Assembly (NCBI GenBank): GCA_947085405.1
Contig: CAMTWO010000033.1
Span: 1 to 64,000 of the forward strand
Source: JASEGV01 sp947085405
GTDB lineage: Bacteria; Bacteroidota; Ignavibacteria; UBA10030; BY39
Length of the DNA stretch: 64,000 nt
Direction: 5' to 3'
Below the pieces are notes generated by a model, which did not search any database, had not been told where the DNA came from, and saw only the letters and a program-made list of their open reading frames with translations. Shown piece after piece: positions 36,267-44,014 of this stretch. Made by a program: the position numbers and the translations under genes. Positions within the stretch are counted from its first letter, which is position 1, and every line of letters begins with the position of its first letter.

Positions 36267-36971
36267 TCACCAATCCTTCTCAATTGTAATTCTTGCAGGA
36301 GCTTTCTTTTTCAGTTTTTTCTGAACATCCTTCTCTTCGTTTTTCAAAGCTTCGAGAAGTCGTTCGGCGTCTTCTTTTGAAATTTTCTGTTCCTGTTGTT
36401 TGGCTTGTTGCTGTCCGCCTGAGGCGGATTGTTTCTGTTGTTCCTGATTTTGTTGTCCGCCTGAGGCGGATTGTTTTTGATCTTCCTTTTTGTCTTTCTT
36501 TTCCTCTTTCTTTTCGTCCTGCTTATCTTGTTTTTGTTGTCCGCCTGAGGCGGATTGTTGAAGCATCATCTTTGCGTATTCTAAATTGTATTTAGTATCT
36601 ACGTCTTTCGGGTTTAACTTGAGAGCGTTTTTATATGCTTCGATGCTTTCAGGAAATTTCTGAGATTTGAGTAATGAATTCCCAAGATTGTGGAGCGCTT
36701 TCGCGCGGGTTTCTTTGTCCATTTCTTTTGTAGCTGCAATTTTAAACTTCTCAGCCGCTTCCTCATATTTTTCTTGCTTATACAACGCGTCGCCTAAATT
36801 AAATGTGCCGTATTGTGAATCTTTGTTTTTCTCTAATGATTTACGATAATTAACTTCAGCATCAATAAATTTATTCTCTTTATACTGGCGGTTACCTTCG
36901 TTGATGATAGACCTTTCCGATTGGGAGAAAGTTGAACACGCCGCAAGCAATATGAATATAATTAATCTCAT
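36267..36971 (-). CDS. batC: BatC-like TPR protein with repeat-encoded linkers
   Basis: 234 residues: a signal peptide (about 1-16), then three to four tetratricopeptide repeats (to about residue 130; for example RAKALHNLGNSLLKSQKFPESIEAYKNAL in two parts). A charged, Gln/Lys-rich tail follows. The tail carries QSASGGQQ three times, each encoded by a DNA repeat centred on TCCGCCTGAGGCGGA. BatC is the TPR partner of the BatA and BatB proteins in the envelope. The ATG overlaps the batB stop by 4 bases. Length and tail composition are variable in the family. Confidence 0.85.
   Translation of the reverse strand: MRLIIFILLAACSTFSQSERSIINEGNRQYKENKFIDAEVNYRKSLEKNKDSQYGTFNLGDALYKQEKYEEAAEKFKIAATKEMDKETRAKALHNLGNSLLKSQKFPESIEAYKNALKLNPKDVDTKYNLEYAKMMLQQSASGGQQKQDKQDEKKEEKKDKKEDQKQSASGGQQNQEQQKQSASGGQQQAKQQEQKISKEDAERLLEALKNEEKDVQKKLKKKAPARITIEKDW
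36414..36428. repeat. TCCGCCTGAGGCGGA palindrome, copy 1
   Basis: This is a 15-base palindrome with one central base, set within a longer direct repeat (TTGYTGTCCGCC.. to ..GGCGGATTGTT) shared with 36456-36470 and 36540-36554. All three lie inside batC in the same reading frame. Confidence 0.9.
36456..36470. repeat. TCCGCCTGAGGCGGA palindrome, copy 2
   Basis: Second in-frame copy within batC, with flanks TTGTTG and TTGTTTTTG identical or close to the other copies. Confidence 0.9.
36540..36554. repeat. TCCGCCTGAGGCGGA palindrome, copy 3
   Basis: Third in-frame copy within batC. The three copies are not evenly spaced (42 and 84 bases), so this is not simple slippage of one unit. Confidence 0.9.
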
Positions 36972-38008
36972 TTGTTTTTATCTCCGAATAAATTCCATTT
37001 CGAAAGCCATTTATTTTTGCGGTCTGAAATAAAAAATTCAACAACTAACAATAACAGTGCGATTGCTAAAAAATATTGAAACCTGTCCTCGTAGTCGGTA
37101 AATATTTTTGCGGCATATTCTTTTTTCTCCATCGCCGAAATTTCTTGCAGAACAAGCTCTAACTCATTTTGCTGATTCGTTACGCGGATATATTTACCGT
37201 TACCTGTCGATGCTATTTGTTGTAAACCCGATTCATCTAATTTTGTAACAACTATATTACCCTCTCTGTCTTTTCGGAAACCGACTTGCACATTGTTTTG
37301 ATAAACTGGAATTGGCGCCCCCATCGGTGAGCCCATTCCAATCGTGTGTATAATTACACCCTGTTCGGCGGCGCTTCTGGCTTCGCTAATCGCGTCGTCT
37401 TCGTGGTTTTCGCCATCTGAAATTACTACGAGAACTTTATATTTCTTCTCACTTCCAACGAACGATTTCATAGCGAGCCGGATTGCAGAACCGATGGCTG
37501 TGCCTTGTATCGGAATTATGTCGGTATCTATCGAAGACAAAAATAATTTTGCAGCCGAGTAATCGGGAGTTAACGGCAATTGCAGATAAGCCTCGCCGGC
37601 AAACACAATCAAGCCAATCCTGTCGTTTTGGAGCTTATCTACCAAACGTGATATTGCTTGTTTCGTGCTTTCGAGTCGGTTCGGTTTGATGTCTTCTGAT
37701 TTCATGCTGTTCGAAACATCGATTGCAATTATGATATCGACCCCCTCACGTTTAATTTCTTCTAACTTCGAGCCGACCTGCAAATTTGCGAGTCCGAAAA
37801 TTGTAAACACCAATGCTGAAATTAATAATAAAAATTTAACAGCATATTTGTATTTCGGAGAATCGGGTATCAATCGGTCGATTAAGTGAAGCTCGCCGAA
37901 ATCAATTAGAGCTCTTTTCTTCTTTTTCATCGCATACCAATAAATAAGGACGAATATTGGGATGAGAAGTAGAGCGTATAAAAATTCTATGTTAGCGAAA
38001 CGAATCAT
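36968..38008 (-). CDS. batB: BatB-like von Willebrand factor A protein
   Basis: 346 residues with two N-terminal helices (about 8-25 and 58-78), a VWA domain (about 88-290) and a C-terminal helix (about 312-332). The metal-ion site is complete: AIDVSNSMKSED (DxSxS), with the later Thr in LTPDY and Asp in ISDGENHED. VWA proteins of the Bat system assemble in the inner membrane and face the periplasm. It overlaps batC by 4 bases. Upstream, a 151-base gap made of repeats separates it from batA. Confidence 0.9.
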   Translation of the reverse strand: MIRFANIEFLYALLLIPIFVLIYWYAMKKKKRALIDFGELHLIDRLIPDSPKYKYAVKFLLLISALVFTIFGLANLQVGSKLEEIKREGVDIIIAIDVSNSMKSEDIKPNRLESTKQAISRLVDKLQNDRIGLIVFAGEAYLQLPLTPDYSAAKLFLSSIDTDIIPIQGTAIGSAIRLAMKSFVGSEKKYKVLVVISDGENHEDDAISEARSAAEQGVIIHTIGMGSPMGAPIPVYQNNVQVGFRKDREGNIVVTKLDESGLQQIASTGNGKYIRVTNQQNELELVLQEISAMEKKEYAAKIFTDYEDRFQYFLAIALLLLVVEFFISDRKNKWLSKWNLFGDKNK

Positions 38009-38027
38009 TTTCTAATAGTTAATGGTT

Positions 38028-38157
38028 AATCCTCCTACGCCACTTTGTGGCTTCGGCGGACAAGTAATTAATAGTTAATTGTCAATTGTTAATAGTTAAT
38101 TTCAATTAGCAATTAATAATTGTTGATAATGAAATCCGAAATCCGAAATCCGAAATC
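38028..38157. repeat. Repeat mosaic between batA and batB
   Basis: This gap holds the hairpin GCCACTTTGTGGC (38039-38051) inside CCTACGCC..GGCTTCGGCGGACAAG, then AT-rich words of the type TTAATTGTCAATTG/TTAATAGTTAATT, then four tandem heptads GAAATCC (38131-38157). No gene is present. It splits an operon whose other junctions overlap. Confidence 0.8.
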
Positions 38158-38159
38158 GA

Positions 38160-39152
38160 TCACGGGTTTATCCTGAATATCGTGTATCTGAATAATAATT
38201 CCAACAGGAGAAACAATCCTGCGAACAATGCTGCCATCGTGAATTGTTCCGATTTGCGTCTGAATTCAGTTACTTCAATTTTAGTTTTTTCTAATTTATC
38301 AATTTCCTGATAGATTGCTTTCAGTTTTTTGTTATCGGTTGCACGAAAATATTTTCCACCTGTCATATCAGAAATCTTCTTCATCAACTCTTCATCAATT
38401 TGAACAGGGACATTTTGGTACTGAGTTCCGAAAGGAGTTTGAACAGGGTAGGGCGCAAGCCCGATTGTTCCAACTCCGATTGTATAAACCCGAATACCGA
38501 AAGATTGAGCAATCTGCGACGCAGTCAGCGGGTCGATGAAGCCTCGATTGTTGACGCCATCAGTTAACAAAATAATAACTTTGCTTTTAGCTTTGCTATC
38601 TTTTAATCTGCTCACCGAAGTTGCGAGTCCCATTCCGATTGCAGTTCCGTCTTCAATCATACCGCTTTTAACATCCTTCAATAAATTTTTAACAACAGCA
38701 CGGTCGGTTGTTAGCGGGCACTGCGTAAAACTTTCGCCGGCAAAAATAACCAGCCCTATTCGATCGTTCTCTCTGTTGTCGATAAAATCGATTGCCACTT
38801 GTTTCGCTGCGTCGATGCGGTTAGGTCGCAAGTCTTCAGCGAGCATACTTCCAGATATATCAGTTGCAAGAACAATATCAATACCTTCAGTAGTAACATT
38901 TTCGCTTCGGGTTGATGATTGCGGACGGGCGAGAGCGATTACCAGTAAGATGAATGCAAAAATTCTGAATGCAAAAAGGAGATGCCTAAACCTCTGCCGC
39001 CACGAACGAGATGCCGTTTCAAAACTTTCCAATGTAGAAACTTGAAGTTCAACATATTGCTGACGGTTGCGTTTCCAATACCAGTAAATGAAAACTGGTA
39101 TCAATAACAGTAAATAAAAAAAGTAAGGTGACGCAAAGGTTATATTGTTCAT
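38160..39152 (-). CDS. batA: BatA-like von Willebrand factor A protein
   Basis: 330 residues with the same plan as BatB: two N-terminal helices (about 9-24 and 58-77), a VWA domain and a C-terminal helix (about 305-325). The metal site is intact (ATDISGSMLAED, then CPLTTDRAV and LLTDGVNNRG). BatA and BatB are paralogues and stand next to each other in aerotolerance operons. The ATG overlaps the stop of the upstream BatD-like gene by 4 bases. The 3' end abuts the repeat mosaic. Confidence 0.9.
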   Translation of the reverse strand: MNNITFASPYFFYLLLLIPVFIYWYWKRNRQQYVELQVSTLESFETASRSWRQRFRHLLFAFRIFAFILLVIALARPQSSTRSENVTTEGIDIVLATDISGSMLAEDLRPNRIDAAKQVAIDFIDNRENDRIGLVIFAGESFTQCPLTTDRAVVKNLLKDVKSGMIEDGTAIGMGLATSVSRLKDSKAKSKVIILLTDGVNNRGFIDPLTASQIAQSFGIRVYTIGVGTIGLAPYPVQTPFGTQYQNVPVQIDEELMKKISDMTGGKYFRATDNKKLKAIYQEIDKLEKTKIEVTEFRRKSEQFTMAALFAGLFLLLELLFRYTIFRINP

Positions 39153-40177
39153 ACCTTTTCCTCTTCTGATTTTTTTGGAATCGTTTTTTCTACGAATTCA
39201 ATCGCCTGCTTCATACTTACATCGTTTTCATTCGGGAGCGGTTGCTGTTTCGCAAATTTAACGAAGTCGGCGAGTGTGAGCATCTCTTTTAACAGCGATT
39301 GTAATTCTCCGTTAAATTCTGAATGATGCAAGAAGTCGGCTAATATCTCATCGGTTGTGGATTCCATCGCTTTGATACTGAAACGGTCTTCGATGTATGT
39401 TCGAACTACATCGGTCAATTTGCTGTGGTAGAGTTTAACTTCGCCGCGCTGCCAAAGTTTTTCAGATTCAAGAGAGCGGAGTGCATCGAGTGCAATTTCG
39501 TGTGGCGGTCGCTTGGGCTCAGTGAAAATTTTCCAGATATCTTTCTGCTGACGCTTTTTTATTACGTAATAAATCATAAAGCCAAGCAATAAGGCAGCGA
39601 TAACACCTATTATGTATGGAAGTATTTCAGCAAATGTTATAGGCACACTCAACGGCGGTTTAATATCTTTAATATCCTGTGCTTGGTCAACCCCGACGCC
39701 GTGAACAAAAATCGGAATCGGAGAGGTTGATGCGAAATGCAGACTTGTATCATTTTTTAAAATGTATCCGAAATCCAGCGCGGGAATTACGAATGTTCCC
39801 GTGTCGTAAGCTGAAATTGTTAAAATCGTTTTCTCGATTATTCTATTTTCAGATTTTGTAATTGCAGGTTGAGTGCGTTCGATTAACTCCAATCCTTCAA
39901 GCGAATCTAAAATCGCGGGATAAGAAATTTTTGTATCGGGTGGATATTCCAATTCGATGTGAAGTTTTAGCCAATCGCCGATTAAGATGTTATTCGAATC
40001 AACTCGTGCAGAGACGTGAACGCCTTGAGCATAGAGCGGAGAGCTAAGAGCAAAGAGCAGGAAGCTAAGAGCTATGAGCCCTTCGACTACGCTCAGGGTA
40101 AACTTAGAGCAAAGATCAAAGAAATTGCATATTTCGAATTTCGGATTTTGGATTTCGGATTTTCTTTGTATTACCAT
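39149..40177 (-). CDS. Membrane protein with BatD-like N-terminal domain (DUF4381-like)
   Basis: 342 residues. One Ig-like BatD-type domain (about 55-165; SARVDSNNILIGDWLKLHIEL) is followed by a membrane helix (about 185-208) and a cytoplasmic part (about 210-342) like those of DUF4381 proteins found between DUF58 and VWA genes. Its ATG overlaps the DUF58 stop by 7 bases. The first 50 residues are encoded by three kinds of repeat DNA, including FTLSVVEGL from a palindrome and FALSSPLYAQ from an AGAGCTAAGAGC tract, yet they form a usable signal peptide. Confidence 0.75.
   Translation of the reverse strand: MVIQRKSEIQNPKFEICNFFDLCSKFTLSVVEGLIALSFLLFALSSPLYAQGVHVSARVDSNNILIGDWLKLHIELEYPPDTKISYPAILDSLEGLELIERTQPAITKSENRIIEKTILTISAYDTGTFVIPALDFGYILKNDTSLHFASTSPIPIFVHGVGVDQAQDIKDIKPPLSVPITFAEILPYIIGVIAALLLGFMIYYVIKKRQQKDIWKIFTEPKRPPHEIALDALRSLESEKLWQRGEVKLYHSKLTDVVRTYIEDRFSIKAMESTTDEILADFLHHSEFNGELQSLLKEMLTLADFVKFAKQQPLPNENDVSMKQAIEFVEKTIPKKSEEEKV
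40027..40076. repeat. AGAGCTAAGAGC tract inside coding sequence
   Basis: Irregular repeats of AGAGC, AAGAGC and AGCTAAGAGC. On the minus strand they encode the hydrophobic core and cut site of the signal peptide of the BatD-like protein (ALSFLLFALSSPLYA). Confidence 0.7.
40079..40098. repeat. Palindromic element CCCT-core-AGGG in coding sequence
   Basis: CCCT (40079-40082) and AGGG (40095-40098) enclose TCGACTACGCTC, the reverse complement of GAGCGTAGTCGA. It is related to the hairpins at 924-944 and 6742-6766. It is translated on the minus strand as TLSVVEG. Confidence 0.8.
40131..40163. repeat. GAAATC-type tract at a gene start
   Basis: TTTCGAATTTCGGATTTTGGATTTCGG-like DNA, the same family as 36229-36263 and 38131-38157. 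It encodes the polar residues just after the start of the BatD-like protein (about residues 6-16). Confidence 0.65.
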
Positions 40178-41046
40178 CTTTTTTCTCTAATCCTGAAAAA
40201 ATTCATCAGCGGTTGAACATACGATTGGTCGGTCCGGATGTTTATGCTATCCACACCGCTTTTGCGGAAAATAGATTTTAAGTTTTCTTCAGTTTGCTGC
40301 CGCCATTTTTTGTAGTTATCTCGAACTTGCTTTTTAGCTGTATCCACCCAAATTACACTACCACTTTCGGCATCAGCAAGGCGCATCAAACCGACTGCCG
40401 GTAATTCTTGTTCACGTCGGTCGTAGATATTAATCGCAACTACATCGTGTTTCTTGTTTGCAATTTTAAGAGCATCCTCAAATCCCTTATCCATAAAATC
40501 GGAAATGACGAATGCTATACTTCGTTTTTTAATTGCGCTGCGTAAATATCGTAAAGCTTCCGTGATGTTGGTTTTTTTGTGCTGTGGTTGAAAATCGAGC
40601 AATTCACGGATGATGCGGAGAATGTGAGTCCTGCCTTTTTTGGGAGGAATAAATCTTTCGATGATGTCGCTGAAAAAAATAATCCCGACTTTATCGTTGT
40701 TTTGGATTGCCGAGAAGGCAAGCACCGCACAAAGTTCGATTGCTAAATCTTTTTTCATTTGCACAGCGGTTCCGAATTCGCCCGACCCGCTAACATCAAC
40801 AAGAATCATCACGGTAAGTTCGCGTTCCTCTTCGAAAATTTTTACATACGGATGGTTGAAACGGGCTGTAACATTCCAGTCGATTGAGCGGATATCGTCG
40901 CCAATCTGATATTCCCGCACTTCGCTGAAAGCCATACCGCGTCCTTTGAACACGCTGTGGTATTCGCCTGAAAAAATCTGATTAGCCAATCCGCGGGTTT
41001 TAATTTCGATTTTGCGGACTTTTTTTAGTAGCTCTGTCGTTTCCAT
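40171..41046 (-). CDS. DUF58 protein
   Basis: 291 residues with the DUF58 core GRGMAFSEVREYQIGDDIRSIDWN (written here as two parts in the family: GRGMAFSEVREY and GDDIRSIDWN) and a VWA-like fold that keeps DVSGSGEFG and VISDFMD. DUF58 proteins always sit next to MoxR ATPases and are thought to be their partners in folding or loading metal into VWA proteins. It is followed at once by the BatD-like gene, and a 204-base gap separates it from moxR. Confidence 0.92.
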   Translation of the reverse strand: METTELLKKVRKIEIKTRGLANQIFSGEYHSVFKGRGMAFSEVREYQIGDDIRSIDWNVTARFNHPYVKIFEEERELTVMILVDVSGSGEFGTAVQMKKDLAIELCAVLAFSAIQNNDKVGIIFFSDIIERFIPPKKGRTHILRIIRELLDFQPQHKKTNITEALRYLRSAIKKRSIAFVISDFMDKGFEDALKIANKKHDVVAINIYDRREQELPAVGLMRLADAESGSVIWVDTAKKQVRDNYKKWRQQTEENLKSIFRKSGVDSINIRTDQSYVQPLMNFFRIREKRW

Positions 41047-41050
41047 ATCT

Positions 41051-41250
41051 TTAGTTATTAGTCAGATGTCATCGGTCATTAGTGAATATTTATTTTTCTT
41101 CTATCCTGTTTTTTATGGAATTAATATAAGCGTTGAGTTTAGTAACAAAAATGTATATTTTCTTTATATGTAAAAGTCATTTTGCTATCCTTTCTTTAAC
41201 TAAGATAAAAATAAACATCAATAAACTAATGACGAATGACTAATCACAAA
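41051..41250. repeat. Gap with imperfect inverted ends inside the moxR-Bat operon
   Basis: The left end (TAGTTATTAGTCA..TCGGTCATTAGT, 41053-41083) is an imperfect reverse complement of the right end (ACTAATGACGAATGACTAATCAC, 41226-41248). The AT-rich middle has no gene. This may be an old MITE-like insertion or two copies of a low-complexity intergenic word. Confidence 0.5.
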
Positions 41251-42237
41251 TTACGGTACCTCAATCGTATTCAAAATCTCATTCACAATATCTTCGGAGT
41301 TCACGTTTTCTGCTTCGGCTTCATAAGTAACTGCGATGCGGTGGCGGAGGACATCGTGGCAAACTGCCCGCACATCTTCGGGTATGACGTACCCGCGGCG
41401 TTTGATGAATGCAAATGCTTTTGCTGCTAATGCAAGATTAATTGTTGCACGTGGCGAACCGCCATAGCTGATAAGTTGTGCTAATTTTTCGAGTTTAAAA
41501 TTCTTAGGTTCTCGAGTTGCGAAAACTATATCTAAAATATATTTCTCAATCTTTTCATCCATATAAACTTCTTGAACAACATTCCGCGCCTTCAATATGT
41601 CCGCCGGGTTTATGACAGCTTTTACTTTCGGGAGCGAGTCGGTAATGTTTTGCCGCATAATCAGTCGTTCTTCATCACGATTTGGATAAACAATTTTAAT
41701 CTTCAGCATAAAACGATCGACTTGTGCTTCAGGCAGCGGATAAGTTCCTTCTTGCTCGATCGGGTTTTGAGTCGCCAAAACAAGGAACGGTTCATCAAGC
41801 TGAAATGTCTGCTCGCCAATTGTAACTTGCCTTTCTTGCATTGCTTCGAGCAGGGCGCTTTGAACTTTTGCAGGGGCGCGGTTAATTTCATCTGCCAAAA
41901 TAAAATTAGCAAAGATGGGTCCTTTTTTTACTGCGAACTCTTCTTTCCGCTGACTATAAATCATCGTTCCGATTAAATCTGCGGGAAGTAGGTCTGGGGT
42001 AAATTGGATTCTCTGAAATTTTGATTGTATCGTAGCAGCCAAAGTTTTTATCGCGAGTGTTTTTGCTAATCCCGGAACACCTTCTAATAAAAGATGTCCG
42101 TTCGATAGTAATCCGATAAGCAATCGTTCGACCATATATTTCTGTCCGACTATCACCTTGCCGATTTCCATAGTCAACAAATCGACGAAGGCGCTTTCGC
42201 GTTGAATTTTTTCGTTCAATAATTTTATGTCTGTCAT
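41251..42237 (-). CDS. moxR: MoxR family AAA+ ATPase
   Basis: 328 residues. Walker A is EGVPGLAKT and Walker B is ILADEINRAP; sensor 1 is LATQNPIEQEGTYPLPEAQ, with the C-terminal lid following. MoxR ATPases act as chaperones for the VWA and DUF58 proteins encoded next to them. The gene leads the Bat operon. AGGAGTT precedes the ATG, and a near-consensus promoter lies at 42323-42351. Confidence 0.94.
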   Translation of the reverse strand: MTDIKLLNEKIQRESAFVDLLTMEIGKVIVGQKYMVERLLIGLLSNGHLLLEGVPGLAKTLAIKTLAATIQSKFQRIQFTPDLLPADLIGTMIYSQRKEEFAVKKGPIFANFILADEINRAPAKVQSALLEAMQERQVTIGEQTFQLDEPFLVLATQNPIEQEGTYPLPEAQVDRFMLKIKIVYPNRDEERLIMRQNITDSLPKVKAVINPADILKARNVVQEVYMDEKIEKYILDIVFATREPKNFKLEKLAQLISYGGSPRATINLALAAKAFAFIKRRGYVIPEDVRAVCHDVLRHRIAVTYEAEAENVNSEDIVNEILNTIEVP

Positions 42238-42275
42238 TAGAACTCCTGTAATAATTTTTTTTCTTTAAATGATAA

Positions 42276-42301
42276 ATGGACTCAGAAACAAATAAGTCCA
42301 T
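42276..42301. promoter_or_regulatory. Hairpin in the moxR leader
   Basis: ATGGACT (42276-42282) and AGTCCAT (42295-42301) form a 7-base stem with a 12-base loop between the promoter and the moxR ribosome binding site. No T run follows; it may steady the transcript or be chance. Confidence 0.4.
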
Positions 42302-42322
42302 CATGCTTCAGAAAGCGTTATA

Positions 42323-42351
42323 ATTATATAAAAAAAAGATGAATTTTTCAA
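42323..42351 (-). promoter_or_regulatory. Promoter of the moxR-Bat operon
   Basis: Minus strand TTGAAA (42346-42351), exactly 17 bases, then TATAAT (42323-42328). The predicted start near 42316 gives a leader of about 80 bases to the moxR ATG. Confidence 0.7.
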
Positions 42352-42456
42352 CTTGGGCTATTCTACGAAGTCGGATAAATAGAGTTTCATTTTAGAAAAG
42401 TTTAAAGTAGGACAATTATCACAAAATCCGAATTCCGCAATCTCCAATTCCTTCCG

Positions 42457-42485
42457 TTGCAATCCTTATAAAAATCATTTATATT
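42457..42485 (+). promoter_or_regulatory. Promoter of the UPF0173-parAB operon
   Basis: TTGCAA (42457-42462), 17 bases, TATATT (42480-42485). A strong Shine-Dalgarno GGAGGT (42522-42527) precedes the ATG at 42531. The same boxes and spacing occur before lepA. Confidence 0.7.
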
Positions 42486-42530
42486 TGAACGTGCTTTATC
42501 AAACAATTTTTTCATAACAACGGAGGTTAT

Positions 42531-43214
42531 ATGTTGAAAATTACATATTACGGTCATTCGGTTTTTTTGTTGGATGATGGAAAAACTAAATTGATTATCG
42601 ACCCTTTTCTTGAAGGGAATCCGCTTTCTCCAATCAAAGAAAAGGATGTGAATGTAAATTACATCGTTGTAACCCACGGACACGGCGACCATCTTGGCGA
42701 TGCTGTTGCTATTTCGAAACGCTGCGATGCCCCGATTATCGCTGTGAACGAGTTAGCAAATTATGTTGCAAGCAAAGGTGCCAAAGCCCACAACATGCAC
42801 ATAGGCGGTGGATTTAATTTCCCATTCGGTCGTGTGAAATTTACAATCGCGCATCACGGTTCTTCTTCTGGCGAAGGAACTTACACGGGTGAACCATCGG
42901 GTGTTTTAGTTACAATGGGTGGCAAAACAGTTTATCACACCGGAGATACAGGATTATTTTCGGATATGAAATTGATTGGAGAGATGAACCCTGTGGATAT
43001 TTTGCTTCTTCCAATTGGCGACAACTTCACGATGGGAATTGATGATGCGGTGAAAGCAGTTGAATTAGTAAATCCTAAATTTGTAGTGCCGATGCATTAT
43101 AATACTTTCCCTGTGATTGAAGCCGACCCAAATGTTTTTATTGCAAAGGTAAAAGCAAATGGATTTAATGGAAAAGTTTTTAATTTTGGTGAAACAGTTG
43201 AGATAACGAGTTGA
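42531..43214 (+). CDS. UPF0173 metal-dependent hydrolase
   Basis: 227 residues of the metallo-beta-lactamase fold. THGHGDHLGDA (HxHxDH) and later His and Asp residues (IAHHG, HTGDTG, VPMHYNTFP) bind two metal ions. The family (YtkL-type) is common but has no agreed substrate. Its stop overlaps the TTG start of parA by 4 bases (TTGA), so the genes are coupled, which is an unusual partner for parA. Confidence 0.92.
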   Translation: MLKITYYGHSVFLLDDGKTKLIIDPFLEGNPLSPIKEKDVNVNYIVVTHGHGDHLGDAVAISKRCDAPIIAVNELANYVASKGAKAHNMHIGGGFNFPFGRVKFTIAHHGSSSGEGTYTGEPSGVLVTMGGKTVYHTGDTGLFSDMKLIGEMNPVDILLLPIGDNFTMGIDDAVKAVELVNPKFVVPMHYNTFPVIEADPNVFIAKVKANGFNGKVFNFGETVEITS

Positions 43215-44014
43215 GTAAAGTAGTAACAGTAGCAAATCAAAAGGGTGGAGTTGGTAAAACAACTACCACGATAAATTTAGCAGCATGTGTAGCAGCGGCT
43301 GAAGTTCCGGTTCTGATAATAGATAACGATCCGCAAGCTAATGCTACTTCGGGATTAGGATTTGATGCTCGAAACGGCGGGAAAAATATTTACGATGTAT
43401 TAATCGACGATGTAAATCCGTTCGAGGCGATACAGCAAACAAGTATGCCGTTTCTTTCGCTTCTGCCATCGAGTATAAATTTAGTAGGTGCAGAAATCGA
43501 AATGGTAGAAATGGAGAATCGTGAAAAATTGCTTGCGAATGTTGTAGATAGTATCAAAAATAAGTACAGTTATATTTTTATCGACTGTCCGCCGTCGTTA
43601 GGATTGATAACATTGAATTCACTTGTTGCTGCCGATTCAGTTTTGATTCCGGTGCAGTGCGAGTATTATGCACTTGAAGGGCTGACTCAATTATTGAATA
43701 CAATCAACATCGTGAAGAAAAACCTGAATCAAAAGTTGGAGATAGAAGGCGTTCTGATGACTATGTTCGATGGGAGGCTGCGTCTTTCGAATCAAATTGT
43801 TGAAGAGGTTAAAAAATATTTTGGTAACAAAGTTTATCAAACGATTGTGAACAGGAACGTTCGCTTGAGCGAAGCCCCCAGTTACGGTAAACCGATTTTG
43901 TTATACGATGCTTTATCGAGCGGCTCGAAAAATTATATGAATTTAGCACAAGAATTCTTATTAAGAAACAATCATTTTCAAACAGAACAGGTAAATAAAG
44001 ATGTCGAAAATTAA
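43211..44014 (+). CDS. parA: Chromosome partitioning ATPase ParA/Soj
   Basis: 267 residues beginning at TTG. The deviant Walker A is KGGVGKTTT (11-19). DNDPQANAT, FIDCPPSLGLIT and the C-terminal VNRNVRLSEAPSYGKPI are all typical of chromosomal Soj. ParA binds DNA without sequence preference as an ATP dimer and, with ParB, moves the origin region. It overlaps parB by 14 bases. I found no parS-like TGTTTCACGTGAAACA site in the window. Confidence 0.96.
   Translation: MSKVVTVANQKGGVGKTTTTINLAACVAAAEVPVLIIDNDPQANATSGLGFDARNGGKNIYDVLIDDVNPFEAIQQTSMPFLSLLPSSINLVGAEIEMVEMENREKLLANVVDSIKNKYSYIFIDCPPSLGLITLNSLVAADSVLIPVQCEYYALEGLTQLLNTINIVKKNLNQKLEIEGVLMTMFDGRLRLSNQIVEEVKKYFGNKVYQTIVNRNVRLSEAPSYGKPILLYDALSSGSKNYMNLAQEFLLRNNHFQTEQVNKDVEN

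Noticed and set aside
38536..39045. 169-codon open frame on the plus strand
   Set aside because: It is antisense to batA with an unremarkable sequence and no start signal.
40016..40216. Open frame on the plus strand containing FDYAQGKL
   Set aside because: This is the other-strand reading of the palindromic repeat at 40079-40098. Such peptides appear wherever the repeat is translated and do not mark a gene.
42402..42692. Open frame of 96 codons on the minus strand
   Set aside because: It lies over the promoter and start of the UPF0173 gene, has no family features, and is a shadow of the plus-strand gene.
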